Shown: positions 48,575 to 59,002, counted from the stretch's first letter. The stretch: 64,000 nucleotides of DNA from DATDAH01 sp963725155 (GCA_963725155.1 CAVRXU010000005.1:62001-126000), one strand, 5' to 3'. Translations and numbers: made by a program. Notes: generated by a model not told the origin, from the sequence alone.

Positions 48575-49552
48575 GTGGCTGGCGGTCAGGAACGCATCCT
48601 CCGGCGCCGGATCTCGGCGATCCAGTCGACCAAGAAGATCACGCGCGCCATGGAGCTGATCGCCGCGACCCGGGTCGTGCAGGCCCAGGAGCGCACCCGC
48701 AAGGCCCGGCCCTACGCCGAGCAGATCACCAACGTGATCCTCGACCTGGCCGGCGCCGGCGCGTCGAGCAGCCATCCCCTCCTGGCCGAGCGCCCGGGTG
48801 GGGGCAAGGCCGCCTTCGTCGTGGTCACCTCCGACCGTGGGCTGGCCGGCGCCTACAACTCCGCGGTCATCCGGGCCGCCGAGCGGGAGATCCAGGCGGC
48901 TCGCACCGAGGGACTCGACTACTCGCTGTTCCTCGTCGGCAAGAAGGCGTTGACCTACTTCCGCTTCCGCGGCTACCGCATCGACCACGTGTTCCTGTCC
49001 AAGACCGACCGGCCGACCTACGAGGACGCCCGCGAGATCGGCCAGGCCGTGCGCACCGCCTTCGAGGCCGGTGAGCTGGACCGGGTCGACCTCGTGTACA
49101 CCCGCTTCATCACCGCCGGGAGCCAGCGGGTCGTGGTCCGTCGCTTCCTGCCTCTCGAGATCGAGGAGGACGAGTCCACCGAAGGCGGCGGCCCCCGGGC
49201 CGACTTCGAGTTCGAGCCCTCGCCCGACGGCATCCTCGACGAGCTGGTGCCCCGCTACGTCGAGGCCCGGCTCTACGCCGCCCTGCTCGACGCCTCGGCG
49301 TCTGAGCACGCCTCCCGGCAGCGGGCCATGAAGGCGGCCACCGACAATGCCGAGGAGCTCATCATCAGCCTGTCGCGCGCCATGAACCGGGCCCGCCAGG
49401 ACGCCATCACCACCGAGATCATGGAGATCGTGAGCGGCGCCGAGGCCCTGTCCCAGAGCGGCGCCGGCGACGACGACCTCCTGCCCGACCACATCATCAA
49501 CTCGCACCTGTTCCCCGCCCACCATTCCCCCGATCACCGCCGGGCTTCGTGA
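48575..49552 (+). CDS. atpG: ATP synthase F1 subunit gamma
   Basis: Central rotor shaft, 325 aa. The N-terminal coiled coil is RRRISAIQSTKKITRAMELIA and the C-terminal one is AMKAATDNAEELIISLSRAMNRARQ with ITTEIMEIVSGAEAL. The middle SDRGLAGAYNS is conserved. A short acidic insertion (EEDESTEGGG) makes it slightly longer than average. GTG start, 2 nt after atpA. Confidence 0.97.
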   Translation: MAGGQERILRRRISAIQSTKKITRAMELIAATRVVQAQERTRKARPYAEQITNVILDLAGAGASSSHPLLAERPGGGKAAFVVVTSDRGLAGAYNSAVIRAAEREIQAARTEGLDYSLFLVGKKALTYFRFRGYRIDHVFLSKTDRPTYEDAREIGQAVRTAFEAGELDRVDLVYTRFITAGSQRVVVRRFLPLEIEEDESTEGGGPRADFEFEPSPDGILDELVPRYVEARLYAALLDASASEHASRQRAMKAATDNAEELIISLSRAMNRARQDAITTEIMEIVSGAEALSQSGAGDDDLLPDHIINSHLFPAHHSPDHRRAS

Positions 49553-49580
49553 GCCCCGCCCCCAGAGGAGACCTGAACCG

Positions 49581-51284
<1,704 letters not shown>

Positions 51285-51288
51285 GCCA

Positions 51289-51308
51289 AGCCGACTGACC
51301 GCTCGGCT
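51289..51308. terminator. Weak hairpin between the atp operon and a convergent gene
   Basis: AGCCGA/TCGGCT stem of 6 bp with an 8-nt loop, in a 23-bp convergent gap. Confidence 0.3.
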
Positions 51309-51718
51309 CAGAGGCACTGGGCGGTGGTCAGCGGGATGATGACCAGGAGGCCCTCCTGGGTGAGGGCGTCGAGGCCCGCGCACACGCCGGTCACGTACTC
51401 CTCACCGCACCCCGCCGTGGCCGCGATCTGGTCGAACTCGACCAACCGGGCCCGGACGCGGTCGACCAGGGCGTCCGACGGCGTGCCCTCCTGGTCGAAC
51501 ATCGTGCGGGCCCGCCGGACGTAGCGTTCGGCCAGGTCGGTGCAGGACTCGCCGGTGGGACCGGCGACGGTGCCGGGGGCGGCCGACGTCGCCGAAGGCG
51601 TGGTGATGCTGGTCGATCCCGCATCCCCGATGTTCCCGTCGTCGCCTCCGTCATCGCCGCCACAGGCCCCGAGGAGCAGGAGCACGGCGAGGAGCGGGAC
51701 CAGGCGACGGAAGTTCAC
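51308..51718 (-). CDS. Putative lipoprotein of unknown function
   Basis: A 136-aa protein with a clear lipoprotein signal: MNFRRLVPLLAVLLLLGAC, lipobox LGAC at Cys 19. A Gly/Asp- then Ser/Thr/Pro-rich linker leads to a small C-terminal domain with three Cys (ESCTDLAERYVRRA, GCGEEY, GVCAGLDALTQEG). No family is recognised. GTG 51718 follows TAGGTT by 9 nt. Confidence 0.8.
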   Translation of the reverse strand: MNFRRLVPLLAVLLLLGACGGDDGGDDGNIGDAGSTSITTPSATSAAPGTVAGPTGESCTDLAERYVRRARTMFDQEGTPSDALVDRVRARLVEFDQIAATAGCGEEYVTGVCAGLDALTQEGLLVIIPLTTAQCL

Positions 51719-51727
51719 GGGTTCGGG

Positions 51728-51746
51728 AACCTAGTGCCCCTACCGT
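51728..51746. promoter_or_regulatory. Divergent -10 boxes
   Basis: Minus strand: TAGGTT (51728-51733), 9 nt before GTG 51718. Plus strand: TACCGT (51741-51746), 6 nt before ATG 51753. The two boxes are 7 bp apart. Confidence 0.5.
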
Positions 51747-51752
51747 GCAGGC

Positions 51753-52679
51753 ATGCCGCGCCGCCGACTCGGAGTCGTGCTCCTGGTCCCGCCGCCGGTC
51801 GCCCACGAGGTCGACGGCCTCCGCCGGGCGCTCGGGGACGGCGTCCTCGGCCGGGTTCCGCCCCACATCACCCTGATCCCACCGGTGAACGTCCGCGAAG
51901 AGGACCTGACCGCCGCCCTCGCGCTGGTCCGGAAGGCGGCGGCCGAGTCCGGCCCGCTGACCCTGGACGTCGGCCCGCTGGAGACGTTCCTGCCCGTCAA
52001 CCCCGTCGTCTACCTCGAGGTCAGCGGCCCGAGCCTGCCGACCGTCCATGCCCTCCACGCGGCCCTCCTCGCCGGGCCCTTCGACCGGCCGCTGGTCCAC
52101 GACTTCGTGCCTCACGTGACCGTGGCCGAAGACATCGAGGAGGAGCGGATCCCGGCGGCGATGGCTGCGCTCGCGGGGTACCGCCACACGATCGTCAACC
52201 TCCGCCACCTCCACGTCCTGCAGGAGGTCCACGACGACGAGGACCAACGGGTGTGGCGACCGATCGCCGGCGTGGCCTTCGGCCCGCCTTCGGTCGTCGG
52301 GCGGGGCGGTCTCGAGCTGGTCATCGAGATCCATGACCGGGTGCCGCCCGATGCCGGGACGCTGGGCGCAGAGCGGGGCCCGGCCGACGTCGTCCTCGTA
52401 GCCCGTCGGGAGGACGCCGTGGTCGGCCTGCTCGGCGGCCGGGTCCGGGGCGCCAAGTCCTGGCTCGAGTGGGTCGAGGTCGAGCGCGCGGTCGAGGGGG
52501 AGGGTGTCGGCACCCAGCTCCTCGCCGCCTTCGAGTCCGTCGTCGCCGAGCGGGGGGCCAAGCAGGTCTTCGCCCGGGCGGAGCCGGGGCACCGGGCGGA
52601 ATCCTTCCTGGCGGGCCGCGGCTGGTCCCGCGAGGACCCACCCCCCATGGTGAGAGGTCGCATCGGCCCCGTCGGCTGA
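51753..52679 (+). CDS. 2H phosphoesterase (2'-5' RNA ligase-like) fused to a GNAT acetyltransferase
   Basis: A 308-aa protein. Residues 1-170 form a 2H phosphoesterase domain with the two catalytic H-x-T motifs, PPHITLIPP (near 39) and VPHVTVAE (near 120), as in cyclic phosphodiesterases of RNA ends. Residues about 185-300 look like a GNAT acetyltransferase: ADVVLVARREDAVVGLLGG, then the acetyl-CoA loop VERAVEGEGVGTQLLAAFE (motif A, G-x-G-x-G-T variant) and FARAEPGHRAESFLAGRGW. Such a joining suggests coupled processing of RNA or a small cyclic phosphate (inference). Confidence 0.85.
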   Translation: MPRRRLGVVLLVPPPVAHEVDGLRRALGDGVLGRVPPHITLIPPVNVREEDLTAALALVRKAAAESGPLTLDVGPLETFLPVNPVVYLEVSGPSLPTVHALHAALLAGPFDRPLVHDFVPHVTVAEDIEEERIPAAMAALAGYRHTIVNLRHLHVLQEVHDDEDQRVWRPIAGVAFGPPSVVGRGGLELVIEIHDRVPPDAGTLGAERGPADVVLVARREDAVVGLLGGRVRGAKSWLEWVEVERAVEGEGVGTQLLAAFESVVAERGAKQVFARAEPGHRAESFLAGRGWSREDPPPMVRGRIGPVG

Positions 52680-52685
52680 CGCCGA

Positions 52686-53399
52686 TCAGTCGCGCTCGGC
52701 GGCCGCGATGTCGTTCAGCATCCGGGCGAGCTCCGACGGCTGGCTGATCATGGCCATGTGCGCGGCATCGAGGTCGAGGACCCTGCAGTCGCCCACGTTC
52801 CGGGCGAACCGGAGCTGCTTGTCCGGGGCGACGATCGCGTCGTGCAAGGTCCGCACCCAGGTCCGGGGGAACGGTTGTCGCAGGGGCGCCAGGTCGACCG
52901 GGGCGATCGTCAGCTGTGGCGCTTCGGGGACCATCCGCTCGACGCACCACGCGAACTGCTCGTCGTCGAGGTCGTTGCCGAACATGGCCTTCGCCATCAC
53001 CGAATCGAGGACACCCGAGCCCTCGCCTTCGATCGCCGCCCTGGCCATCGCTTGGATCACGGGCTCCAAGGTGTCGAGGCTGCTGGTCCCGTCCTCGGGG
53101 ACGGTGCACGCCACGAAGACGGCATGGCGGACGCGGTCGCCGAGCCGGCCGATGGTCGCCGGCATCGAGCACCCGGCGAGCGAGTGGCCAACGAGGACGA
53201 TCTCGTCGAAACCGGCCGCGTCGACGTCGTGGCCTATCGACTGAGCGCAGGTCACAAGGGTGATCGTCTCGGCGGGCGCCGGGTGACGGCCTCGGCCGGG
53301 GAGATCGACGGCGAGGACCGGGCCGACGAGGTGGGGCAGCAGGAGATCCCAGCAGCGGCTGTCGAAGCCGCCGCCGTGGACGAGGACGATGGGTCGCAC
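52686..53399 (-). CDS. Alpha/beta hydrolase
   Basis: A 237-aa hydrolase of the carboxylesterase/epoxide-hydrolase-like type. IVLVHGGGFDSRCW supplies the oxyanion HG and LVGHSLAG the nucleophile Ser. VLDLDAAHMAMISQP has the catalytic His near the end, and DLPGRGRHP is typical. GTG 53399 is chosen; the frame from 53441 adds residues unlike the family. The substrate cannot be read from sequence. Confidence 0.9.
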   Translation of the reverse strand: MRPIVLVHGGGFDSRCWDLLLPHLVGPVLAVDLPGRGRHPAPAETITLVTCAQSIGHDVDAAGFDEIVLVGHSLAGCSMPATIGRLGDRVRHAVFVACTVPEDGTSSLDTLEPVIQAMARAAIEGEGSGVLDSVMAKAMFGNDLDDEQFAWCVERMVPEAPQLTIAPVDLAPLRQPFPRTWVRTLHDAIVAPDKQLRFARNVGDCRVLDLDAAHMAMISQPSELARMLNDIAAAERD

Positions 53400-53772
53400 G
53401 CTGCGGCAGCCTAGGAACGTCGAGTCGGCGGGATAGGGCAAACGAGGGCACGGGGAGGTGTGGGGCTGGTCGGCGGTCGGTTGCGGCTCGCTGGGTCGCG
53501 GTTGCTGACTCAGACGGTGACTGCCGTGGGTTCTTTTTGACGGATTACGCCGTCGGAAATCCGATGGTCATTTCTCCCAATACCACCTCATCTCTTAGCG
53601 CTGATCCCGTTGCTCACCCACCGTGACGGTTGGCCCTCCGATGGCCATCCTTCCCTGTACCGACAGGGATCAGGCCGCCTCCCGAGAACCCGAAAAATCT
53701 CGACAATTCCTTGTCACAAGCGCCTGATTTGGGTCCGTTAGTGTCACACCCCCTCAGTAGTGTCAGTCACAG
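53400..53772. other. AT-richer gap before the DUF222 gene
   Basis: A 373-bp non-coding stretch with clearly lower GC than its surroundings, including TTCTTTTTGACGG and a CTTGTCACAAG inverted repeat at about 53710. No gene is supported. It holds the promoter region of the next gene. Confidence 0.5.
53739..53765 (+). promoter_or_regulatory. Repeated TAGTGTCA boxes upstream of the DUF222 gene
   Basis: TAGTGTCA occurs at 53739-53746 and again at 53758-53765, 19 bp apart. The second includes the -10 TAGTGT, 9 nt before the ATG at 53773. Confidence 0.45.
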
Positions 53773-55059
53773 ATGTTCGACCGAACCGACGCTGACACCT
53801 GCGGGGGCGACACGTTCGCTCCGCTGGCCGAAGTCGAGGCCGGGCTGCGCCGGTTCTGCGCCGACCTCGACCCCGACGGACTGAGCTCGGTCCAGGCCGC
53901 CGAGGGCATCGAACGGCTGGCGGCGCTGGATCGGCTCTCGGCGGGGGCGAGGCTCCGGCTGGTCCGGCGAATCGACGAGTCGGTGGCGGGTGACGAGGGC
54001 GAGGGCTCGAAGGCCCGGTGGTTGGCCAAGCACACCGGCCAGTCCCCAAAGGACGCGGAGAAGGATCTGGCGGCCTCCGAGAAGCTCGGTGCTCTCCAAG
54101 CGACCGATGAGGCGTTGCGTAACGGGGAGCTGTCGCCGACGCAGGCCCACGAGGTGACGTCGGGAGCCGGCGCGGATCCGACCGCCGAACTGGAGCTGCT
54201 GGACACGGCGAAGAACGCGTCGGTGCCGGAGCTGAAGCGCAAGGCCAAGAAGGTCAGGGCCGCGGCGACCAATGCCGAGGAGAAGGCGAAACGGGCACAT
54301 GAGAACCGGGACTTCACTGCGGGGGTCGACGAGGACGAGGGCGAGGGCTGGTTCCACGGCAAAGGGCCGGCGACGACCGTCGCCGAGCTCCTCGCCCTGC
54401 TCGAGCCGTGGGTGCAGGCCGAGTTCGACAAGGCCCGACGGGCCGGACGCAGAGAACGGCGTGGCGCCTTGATGTTTGATGCCCTGCTGGCCGCACTCCG
54501 GTTCGCCACCGCCTGTCGGAACGGGAAGATGACCGGCCGCGGCAGCGACGGTGCGCCGGGCTCCGGGCCGGTCGGGCCACCGGTGCGCATCCTGGTCCGC
54601 GTTGATGCGACCGCCCTTCGTCGGGGCCACACCGTGGCGGGGGACATCTGTGAGATCGACGGCCTCGGTCCCGTCTCGATCGACGACCTGCGAGCCCTGC
54701 TGCCCCAGGCCGGGATCGATGTGATCATCACCAATGGCGTCGACGTGTTCAACGTCACCCACCTCGGACGGCGGGCCACGGCCCGTCAGCAGGTCGTGTT
54801 GGACTGGATCGGCGGCCAGTGCACCCGCCAGGGCTGTGGAGCCACCCGGAACCTGCAGGTCGATCACCGCATCGACTGGGCCCACACCCACCTCACCGAG
54901 CTCCGCAGCCTCGATTGGCTCTGCGTCCCGTGCCACCGCCGCAAGACCCACCAGGGCTGGGCGCTGGTGGCCGGAAGCGGCCGTCGCCGGATGGTTCCAC
55001 CGGAGGACCCGGCCCACCCGAAGAACGCCAATGCTCCGCCCGAAGCATCCGCCGCCTGA
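53773..55059 (+). CDS. DUF222 / HNH endonuclease (13E12-type) protein
   Basis: A 428-aa protein of the repeat-family 13E12 type common in actinobacteria. The N-terminal DUF222-like helical domain covers about 20-200. The HNH nuclease is at the C-terminus: CTRQGCGATRNLQVDHRI supplies the first Cys pair and catalytic His, and WLCVPCHRRKTHQGW the second pair. All core HNH residues are present. The family often occurs as multiple copies and is associated with mobile DNA. The AT-rich upstream region supports acquisition (inference). Confidence 0.88.
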   Translation: MFDRTDADTCGGDTFAPLAEVEAGLRRFCADLDPDGLSSVQAAEGIERLAALDRLSAGARLRLVRRIDESVAGDEGEGSKARWLAKHTGQSPKDAEKDLAASEKLGALQATDEALRNGELSPTQAHEVTSGAGADPTAELELLDTAKNASVPELKRKAKKVRAAATNAEEKAKRAHENRDFTAGVDEDEGEGWFHGKGPATTVAELLALLEPWVQAEFDKARRAGRRERRGALMFDALLAALRFATACRNGKMTGRGSDGAPGSGPVGPPVRILVRVDATALRRGHTVAGDICEIDGLGPVSIDDLRALLPQAGIDVIITNGVDVFNVTHLGRRATARQQVVLDWIGGQCTRQGCGATRNLQVDHRIDWAHTHLTELRSLDWLCVPCHRRKTHQGWALVAGSGRRRMVPPEDPAHPKNANAPPEASAA

Positions 55060-55179
55060 TCGCAGCAATCGATGACGCCGATCTCTGCCTTCGGGCATCG
55101 TCGTCGACCCGACCCTGACAACCGAACAGCGGCGGGGCGCGCGCGGCGGTCGACACAGCCGGATCCAAGGACCCGCCAG

Positions 55180-55185
55180 TAGCGT
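55180..55185 (+). promoter_or_regulatory. -10 box of the SDR gene
   Basis: TAGCGT, 8 nt before the ATG at 55194. Confidence 0.5.
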
Positions 55186-55193
55186 CGGCCGCC

Positions 55194-55982
55194 ATGAGCC
55201 CCACATGGAACCGTGCGCTGGTGACCGGCGCGTCCAGCGGCATCGGCGAGGTCATCGCCCGGCGGCTGGCGGCAGAGGGGACCGATCTCGTGGTCGTCGC
55301 CCGGGACCGCAAGCGGCTGGAGGCGCTGGCCAAGGAGCTCACCGCGGGCCACGGCGTCGAGGTCGAGGTTGTCCGGGCCGACCTGAGCAGGAAGGCCGGC
55401 GTGGCTTCCGTGGTGGAGCGATTGCAGGACGAGACGGCCGTGGTCGACTTCCTGGTCAACAACGCCGGCTTCGGGACCTACGGGCCGTTCGTCGAGCTCG
55501 ACCCGGACGAAGAGTCCCGCGAGATCGAGGTCAACTGCCAGGCGCTGGTCCGGCTCTGCCACGCCGCGGCTCCGGACATGGTCCGCCGTCGCCACGGGAC
55601 CATCCTGAACGTGTCGTCGCTTGCTTCACGGGCGGCCACGCCGAACAACGCCGTCTACGCCGCGACCAAGGCGTTCGTCAGCCACTTCTCCGAGGCCCTG
55701 CACGAGGAGCTGCGCCAGAGCGACGTCACCGTCACGGTCATCGAGCCCGGCTTCACCCGCACCGAGTTCCAGGTCCGGGCCGGCCTCACCCAGGATGCGG
55801 GCATGCCCGTTTTCGTCTGGCAGACCGCTGAGGAGGTGGCCGAGGCCGCCATCGAAGGGGCCAGAGCGGGCAAGGCCCTCGTCGTCCCGGGGACCCACAA
55901 CCGCGTCGCCGCCGGGCTCAGCGCCATGGTCCCCCGGAACGCCCGCCGCCGAGCTGTGGCGATGATGTCCGGGCGGTTCTAG
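55194..55982 (+). CDS. Short-chain dehydrogenase/reductase
   Basis: A 262-aa classical SDR. The cofactor loop is TGASSGIGEVIA, then FLVNNAGFGTYG, the catalytic Ser in LNVSSLASRAA, and Y-x3-K in VYAATKAF. ARDRKRLE after strand 2 (a basic residue) favours NADP(H). FTRTEFQ is the usual substrate-loop boundary. The stop overlaps the convergent PPOX gene by 4 nt in a TCTAGA palindrome. Confidence 0.94.
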   Translation: MSPTWNRALVTGASSGIGEVIARRLAAEGTDLVVVARDRKRLEALAKELTAGHGVEVEVVRADLSRKAGVASVVERLQDETAVVDFLVNNAGFGTYGPFVELDPDEESREIEVNCQALVRLCHAAAPDMVRRRHGTILNVSSLASRAATPNNAVYAATKAFVSHFSEALHEELRQSDVTVTVIEPGFTRTEFQVRAGLTQDAGMPVFVWQTAEEVAEAAIEGARAGKALVVPGTHNRVAAGLSAMVPRNARRRAVAMMSGRF

Positions 55983-56515
55983 ACGGCCGGTAGCCCGTCG
56001 ATGCTCGCCGAGTTGCGTTCGGCCCAGTAGGACTCGATCTCGATGGGCCCCTTCTTCTCGGCCCAGGCGGGCAGCGCACGGCGGTCGCCCTCGTAGGTCA
56101 TGAGCGGGACGCCGTAGCCGCACGACGTGGCGATCCTGTCCAGTTCGACGGTGATCACGCTGCGGACCCCGGGAAGTTCTGCGAAACGACTGCGCAGGGT
56201 GTCGAAGTCGGCGTCTCCGGGCCGATGCACCCTGCCCGTGCCCTGGAGGCGGAGGATGCGAGGGGCGCCGGTGAAGGCACACAGCAGGAGGCAGATCCGG
56301 CCGTTCTGCTGCACGTGGGCGATGGTCTCGGCGCCGCTGCCGGTCAGGTCGAGGTAGGCGACGGTCCGGGGCCCGAGCACGTGCAGGCCGTCGAGGCCCT
56401 TCGGTGACAGGTTGACGTGACCGTCGTCGCCCGAGGGGGCGGTGGCCACGAAGAACACGTGCTGTTCGCCGATCCACTCGACGAACGGCTCGAGGGACGG
56501 GTGCTCGTCAGCCAT
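55979..56515 (-). CDS. Pyridoxamine 5'-phosphate oxidase family protein
   Basis: A 178-aa split-barrel flavin-type protein: HVFFVATAPSGDDGHVNLSPKGLDG and a Thr/Gly-rich YLDLTGSGAETIAHV, then FTGAPRILRLQGTGRV. The residues fit the general PPOX fold; cofactor (FMN or F420) is not obvious. It ends in ESYWAERNSASIDG. It is 9 nt downstream of glpX on the same strand, so probably in its operon. Confidence 0.88.
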   Translation of the reverse strand: MADEHPSLEPFVEWIGEQHVFFVATAPSGDDGHVNLSPKGLDGLHVLGPRTVAYLDLTGSGAETIAHVQQNGRICLLLCAFTGAPRILRLQGTGRVHRPGDADFDTLRSRFAELPGVRSVITVELDRIATSCGYGVPLMTYEGDRRALPAWAEKKGPIEIESYWAERNSASIDGLPAV

Positions 56516-56524
56516 GGCCCGAGC

Positions 56525-57520
56525 CTACGAACCGAGGGCGGTGTACTCCTTGAGCTTTGCTGCCTTGTGGCGGCCGCTGACCACGCGCACGGTGCCACTC
56601 TTCGAGCGCATGACCAGCGACTCGGTGAAGACGGAGTCGCCGGCGAAGTGCACGCCCTTGAGCAGCTCGCCGTCGGTGATGCCGGTGGCGGCGAAGAAGC
56701 AGTTGTCGCCGGCCACCATGTCGTCGATCGACAGGATGCGGTCCAGGTCGTAGCCGGCGTCGATCGCGGCTTGGCGCTCGTCGTCATTGCGGGGCCAGAG
56801 GCGCCCTTGCTGCTCGCCCCCCATGCACTTCAGGGCGGCCGCGGTGATGACCCCCTCGGGGGTGCCGCCGATGCCGAAGAGGATGTCGGCGCCGGAGTCG
56901 GGCCACGCAGTGGAGATGGCCCCGGCCACGTCGCCGTCGGGGATGAGGCGGATGCGGGCCCCGGCTCCCCGGATCTCGGCCACGAGCTCGTCGTGGCGGG
57001 GCCGGTCGAGGACCACGGCGGTGACCTCGCGGACGGACTCGCCCTTGGCGTTGGCGACGGCCTGCAGGTTCTCGGTGACCGACAGCTCGAGGGACACGCG
57101 GCCCTTGGCCTCGGGGCCGACGGCGATCTTCTCCATGTAGACGCACGGCCCCGGGTCGAACATGGTGCCCCGCTCGGACACGGCGATCACGGCCAGCGCG
57201 TTGCCCCGGCCCAGGGCGGTCAGGGTGGTGCCGTCGATGGGATCCACGGCGATGTCGGTCTGCGGTGGCGAGCCGTCCCCGATGGCCTCGCCGTTGAAGA
57301 GCATCGGGGCCTCGTCCTTCTCCCCCTCGCCGATGACGACGACGCCGTCCATCGGGACGCTGTTGAGCACGTGGCGCATGGCGTCCACCGCGGCGCCGTC
57401 GGCGCCCTCCTTGTCGCCCCGGCCCATCCAACGCGAGCCGGCCAGCGCGGCGGCCTCCGTGACCCGGACCAGCTCGAGAGCGAGGTTCCGGTCGGGCAGT
57501 TCGCGTCGTTCATCGGCCAT
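56525..57520 (-). CDS. glpX: Class II fructose-1,6-bisphosphatase
   Basis: Gluconeogenic enzyme. The 331-aa protein has WMGRGDKEGADGAAVDAMR, GVVVIGEGEKDEAPML and the metal-binding AVDPIDGTTLTALG near residue 90, plus GIGGTPEGVITAAALKCMGG near 220. Class II GlpX is the only FBPase in most actinobacteria. ATG 57520 follows TAACGT by 6 nt. Confidence 0.96.
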   Translation of the reverse strand: MADERRELPDRNLALELVRVTEAAALAGSRWMGRGDKEGADGAAVDAMRHVLNSVPMDGVVVIGEGEKDEAPMLFNGEAIGDGSPPQTDIAVDPIDGTTLTALGRGNALAVIAVSERGTMFDPGPCVYMEKIAVGPEAKGRVSLELSVTENLQAVANAKGESVREVTAVVLDRPRHDELVAEIRGAGARIRLIPDGDVAGAISTAWPDSGADILFGIGGTPEGVITAAALKCMGGEQQGRLWPRNDDERQAAIDAGYDLDRILSIDDMVAGDNCFFAATGITDGELLKGVHFAGDSVFTESLVMRSKSGTVRVVSGRHKAAKLKEYTALGS

Positions 57521-57526
57521 CCGGCG

Positions 57527-57536
57527 ACGTTACCGT
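57527..57536. promoter_or_regulatory. Overlapping divergent -10 boxes of glpX and the gene at 57547
   Basis: ACGTTACCGT contains TAACGT on the minus strand (57527-57532, 6 nt before glpX) and TACCGT on the plus strand (57531-57536, 10 nt before ATG 57547). They share two base pairs. Confidence 0.5.
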
Positions 57537-57546
57537 CCACCCCTGT

Positions 57547-58248
57547 ATGGACGAGCAGCCGAGTGACCCGACCGCGAGGGAGCACGCCGAACTGGACTAC
57601 GAGCTCGACGAGTGGTCGACCGAGTCCCGGGAGTTGCTCGACCGGCTCCTGACCACGAGCGAGGTGACCCACGCCTGGCAGGGGGGCACCCTCTCGGTGG
57701 CGGCCGACGACCAGGGGATGGTGGAGGAGCTGATCGGCGAGGTCGAGGCGACCCTGCTGCCCGCCCTCGACCCCGAGGCCGAGAAGGTGGTCTACGAGGT
57801 GGCCGAGTGGTCGCCCGAGGACCGGGCCGACCTCACCGACGCCCTGGCCGACGAGGGCGTCCGCTACGTCTTCGACGACATGGGCGATCTCGTGGTCGAG
57901 GCCATCGACGAGGACCGGGTCGACACCCTCATCGACGAGCTGACCGACGGCGAGGATGTGGTCGACGAGGACATCCCGGTGGCGACCGAGGTCCTGTCCG
58001 GGCTCTTCGTCGCCGCCGACAAGCTGCGCAAGAGCCCTCGGGACGGCAAGGCCATCCTGGCCGCCCGTGAGCAGGCCGAGGCCGTCATCGCCCTGCCCCC
58101 GCCCTACGGCTTCGAGCGGCGGACCTGGGCCCAGATCGGCCTGCGGGCGGGGGCTCTGCGGGTCCTGCTCGAGGAGGACGGCCCCGACGACGAGGTCGTG
58201 AGCGAGGCGGCCGAAGCGCTCCGGGACCTCCTCCACCCGATGGTGTAG
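57547..58248 (+). CDS. Acidic protein of unknown function with an internal duplication
   Basis: A 233-aa soluble, very acidic protein. Two copies of about 50 residues follow each other: YELDEWSTESRELLDRLL to LIGEVE, then YEVAEWSPEDRADLTDAL to LIDELT. Each has an alpha-beta-beta-alpha look, such as a ligand-binding or SPOR-like fold. The C-terminal 85 residues are helical. No family is named with confidence. Confidence 0.8.
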   Translation: MDEQPSDPTAREHAELDYELDEWSTESRELLDRLLTTSEVTHAWQGGTLSVAADDQGMVEELIGEVEATLLPALDPEAEKVVYEVAEWSPEDRADLTDALADEGVRYVFDDMGDLVVEAIDEDRVDTLIDELTDGEDVVDEDIPVATEVLSGLFVAADKLRKSPRDGKAILAAREQAEAVIALPPPYGFERRTWAQIGLRAGALRVLLEEDGPDDEVVSEAAEALRDLLHPMV

Positions 58249-58279
58249 CGCGCGAGGGACGAGCCGTGTCCCCCACCGA

Positions 58280-58285
58280 TAACTT
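58280..58285 (+). promoter_or_regulatory. -10 box of the J-domain protein gene
   Basis: TAACTT, 6 nt before the GTG at 58292. Confidence 0.5.
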
Positions 58286-58291
58286 GACGCC

Positions 58292-59002
58292 GTGATCCTG
58301 GCGGAGCTGGAGGTCTTCCACTCGCGCCCGATCGCGCCCACCCGGCGGGTGGCGCTCGGCCGCCAGCACCTCCCCCTCCATCCCGCGCCAGGCTTCGGCG
58401 GCATCCTCCTCGGGGGGATCGCCGCGGCCCACATCGGGGGCCTCGACCCCGATCTCGTCCCCGATCTCCACCGTCTCATCGACCACGTGGAGCACGGGCG
58501 CCGAGTCGCCCAGCCCCGACTGCGCTACCGGTTCCAGACGGACCGCATCGGCCTGACCAAGAGCCGGCTGCGCCTGCTCGGCGACGGCGAGCAGATGCGC
58601 TTCGACTTCGACGCCAAGGCGGCCCCCGCCCAATACCTCCTCGGCGCCGTCTATGCCGGCGCCCCCCTGCCCTTCGCCGACCGCCGGGCCGTCCTGAACG
58701 CCGTGCGCAAGGGCCTGCGTTGGCGGGGCCCCGTCGACGCCGGCCTCATCGCCGTGCTCGGTGGGGCCACCGGCCCAGGAGCGTGGTCGCCCGAGGCCTT
58801 CGAAGACCCCGTGCGTTGGGCGCTCAGCGTCCTGGGCTTCACCCACGGCACCGACGGAGCGTTGGATCGCCGCCGCATCCAGCGTCGGTTCCGGGAGCAG
58901 GCCCGAGACGCGCACCCGGACCATGGCGGGGCCACGATCGGGGCGGCCGAGCGTCTGTCCGACCTGGCTGAGGCCCGCCGGATCCTGCTCGAGTCGGCGT
59001 GA
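58292..59002 (+). CDS. Unknown protein with a C-terminal J-domain
   Basis: A 236-aa protein. The last 65 residues read as a DnaJ J-domain: a helix with WALSVLGFTHG, RRIQRRFREQARDAHPDHGG with the essential HPD, then ERLSDLAEARRILLE. Residues 1-160 (HSRPIAPTRRVALGRQHLPL, RFQTDRIGLTKSRLRLLGDG) are not recognised. It should stimulate DnaK and deliver a client (inference). It overlaps the next gene by 4 nt. Confidence 0.8.
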   Translation: MILAELEVFHSRPIAPTRRVALGRQHLPLHPAPGFGGILLGGIAAAHIGGLDPDLVPDLHRLIDHVEHGRRVAQPRLRYRFQTDRIGLTKSRLRLLGDGEQMRFDFDAKAAPAQYLLGAVYAGAPLPFADRRAVLNAVRKGLRWRGPVDAGLIAVLGGATGPGAWSPEAFEDPVRWALSVLGFTHGTDGALDRRRIQRRFREQARDAHPDHGGATIGAAERLSDLAEARRILLESA

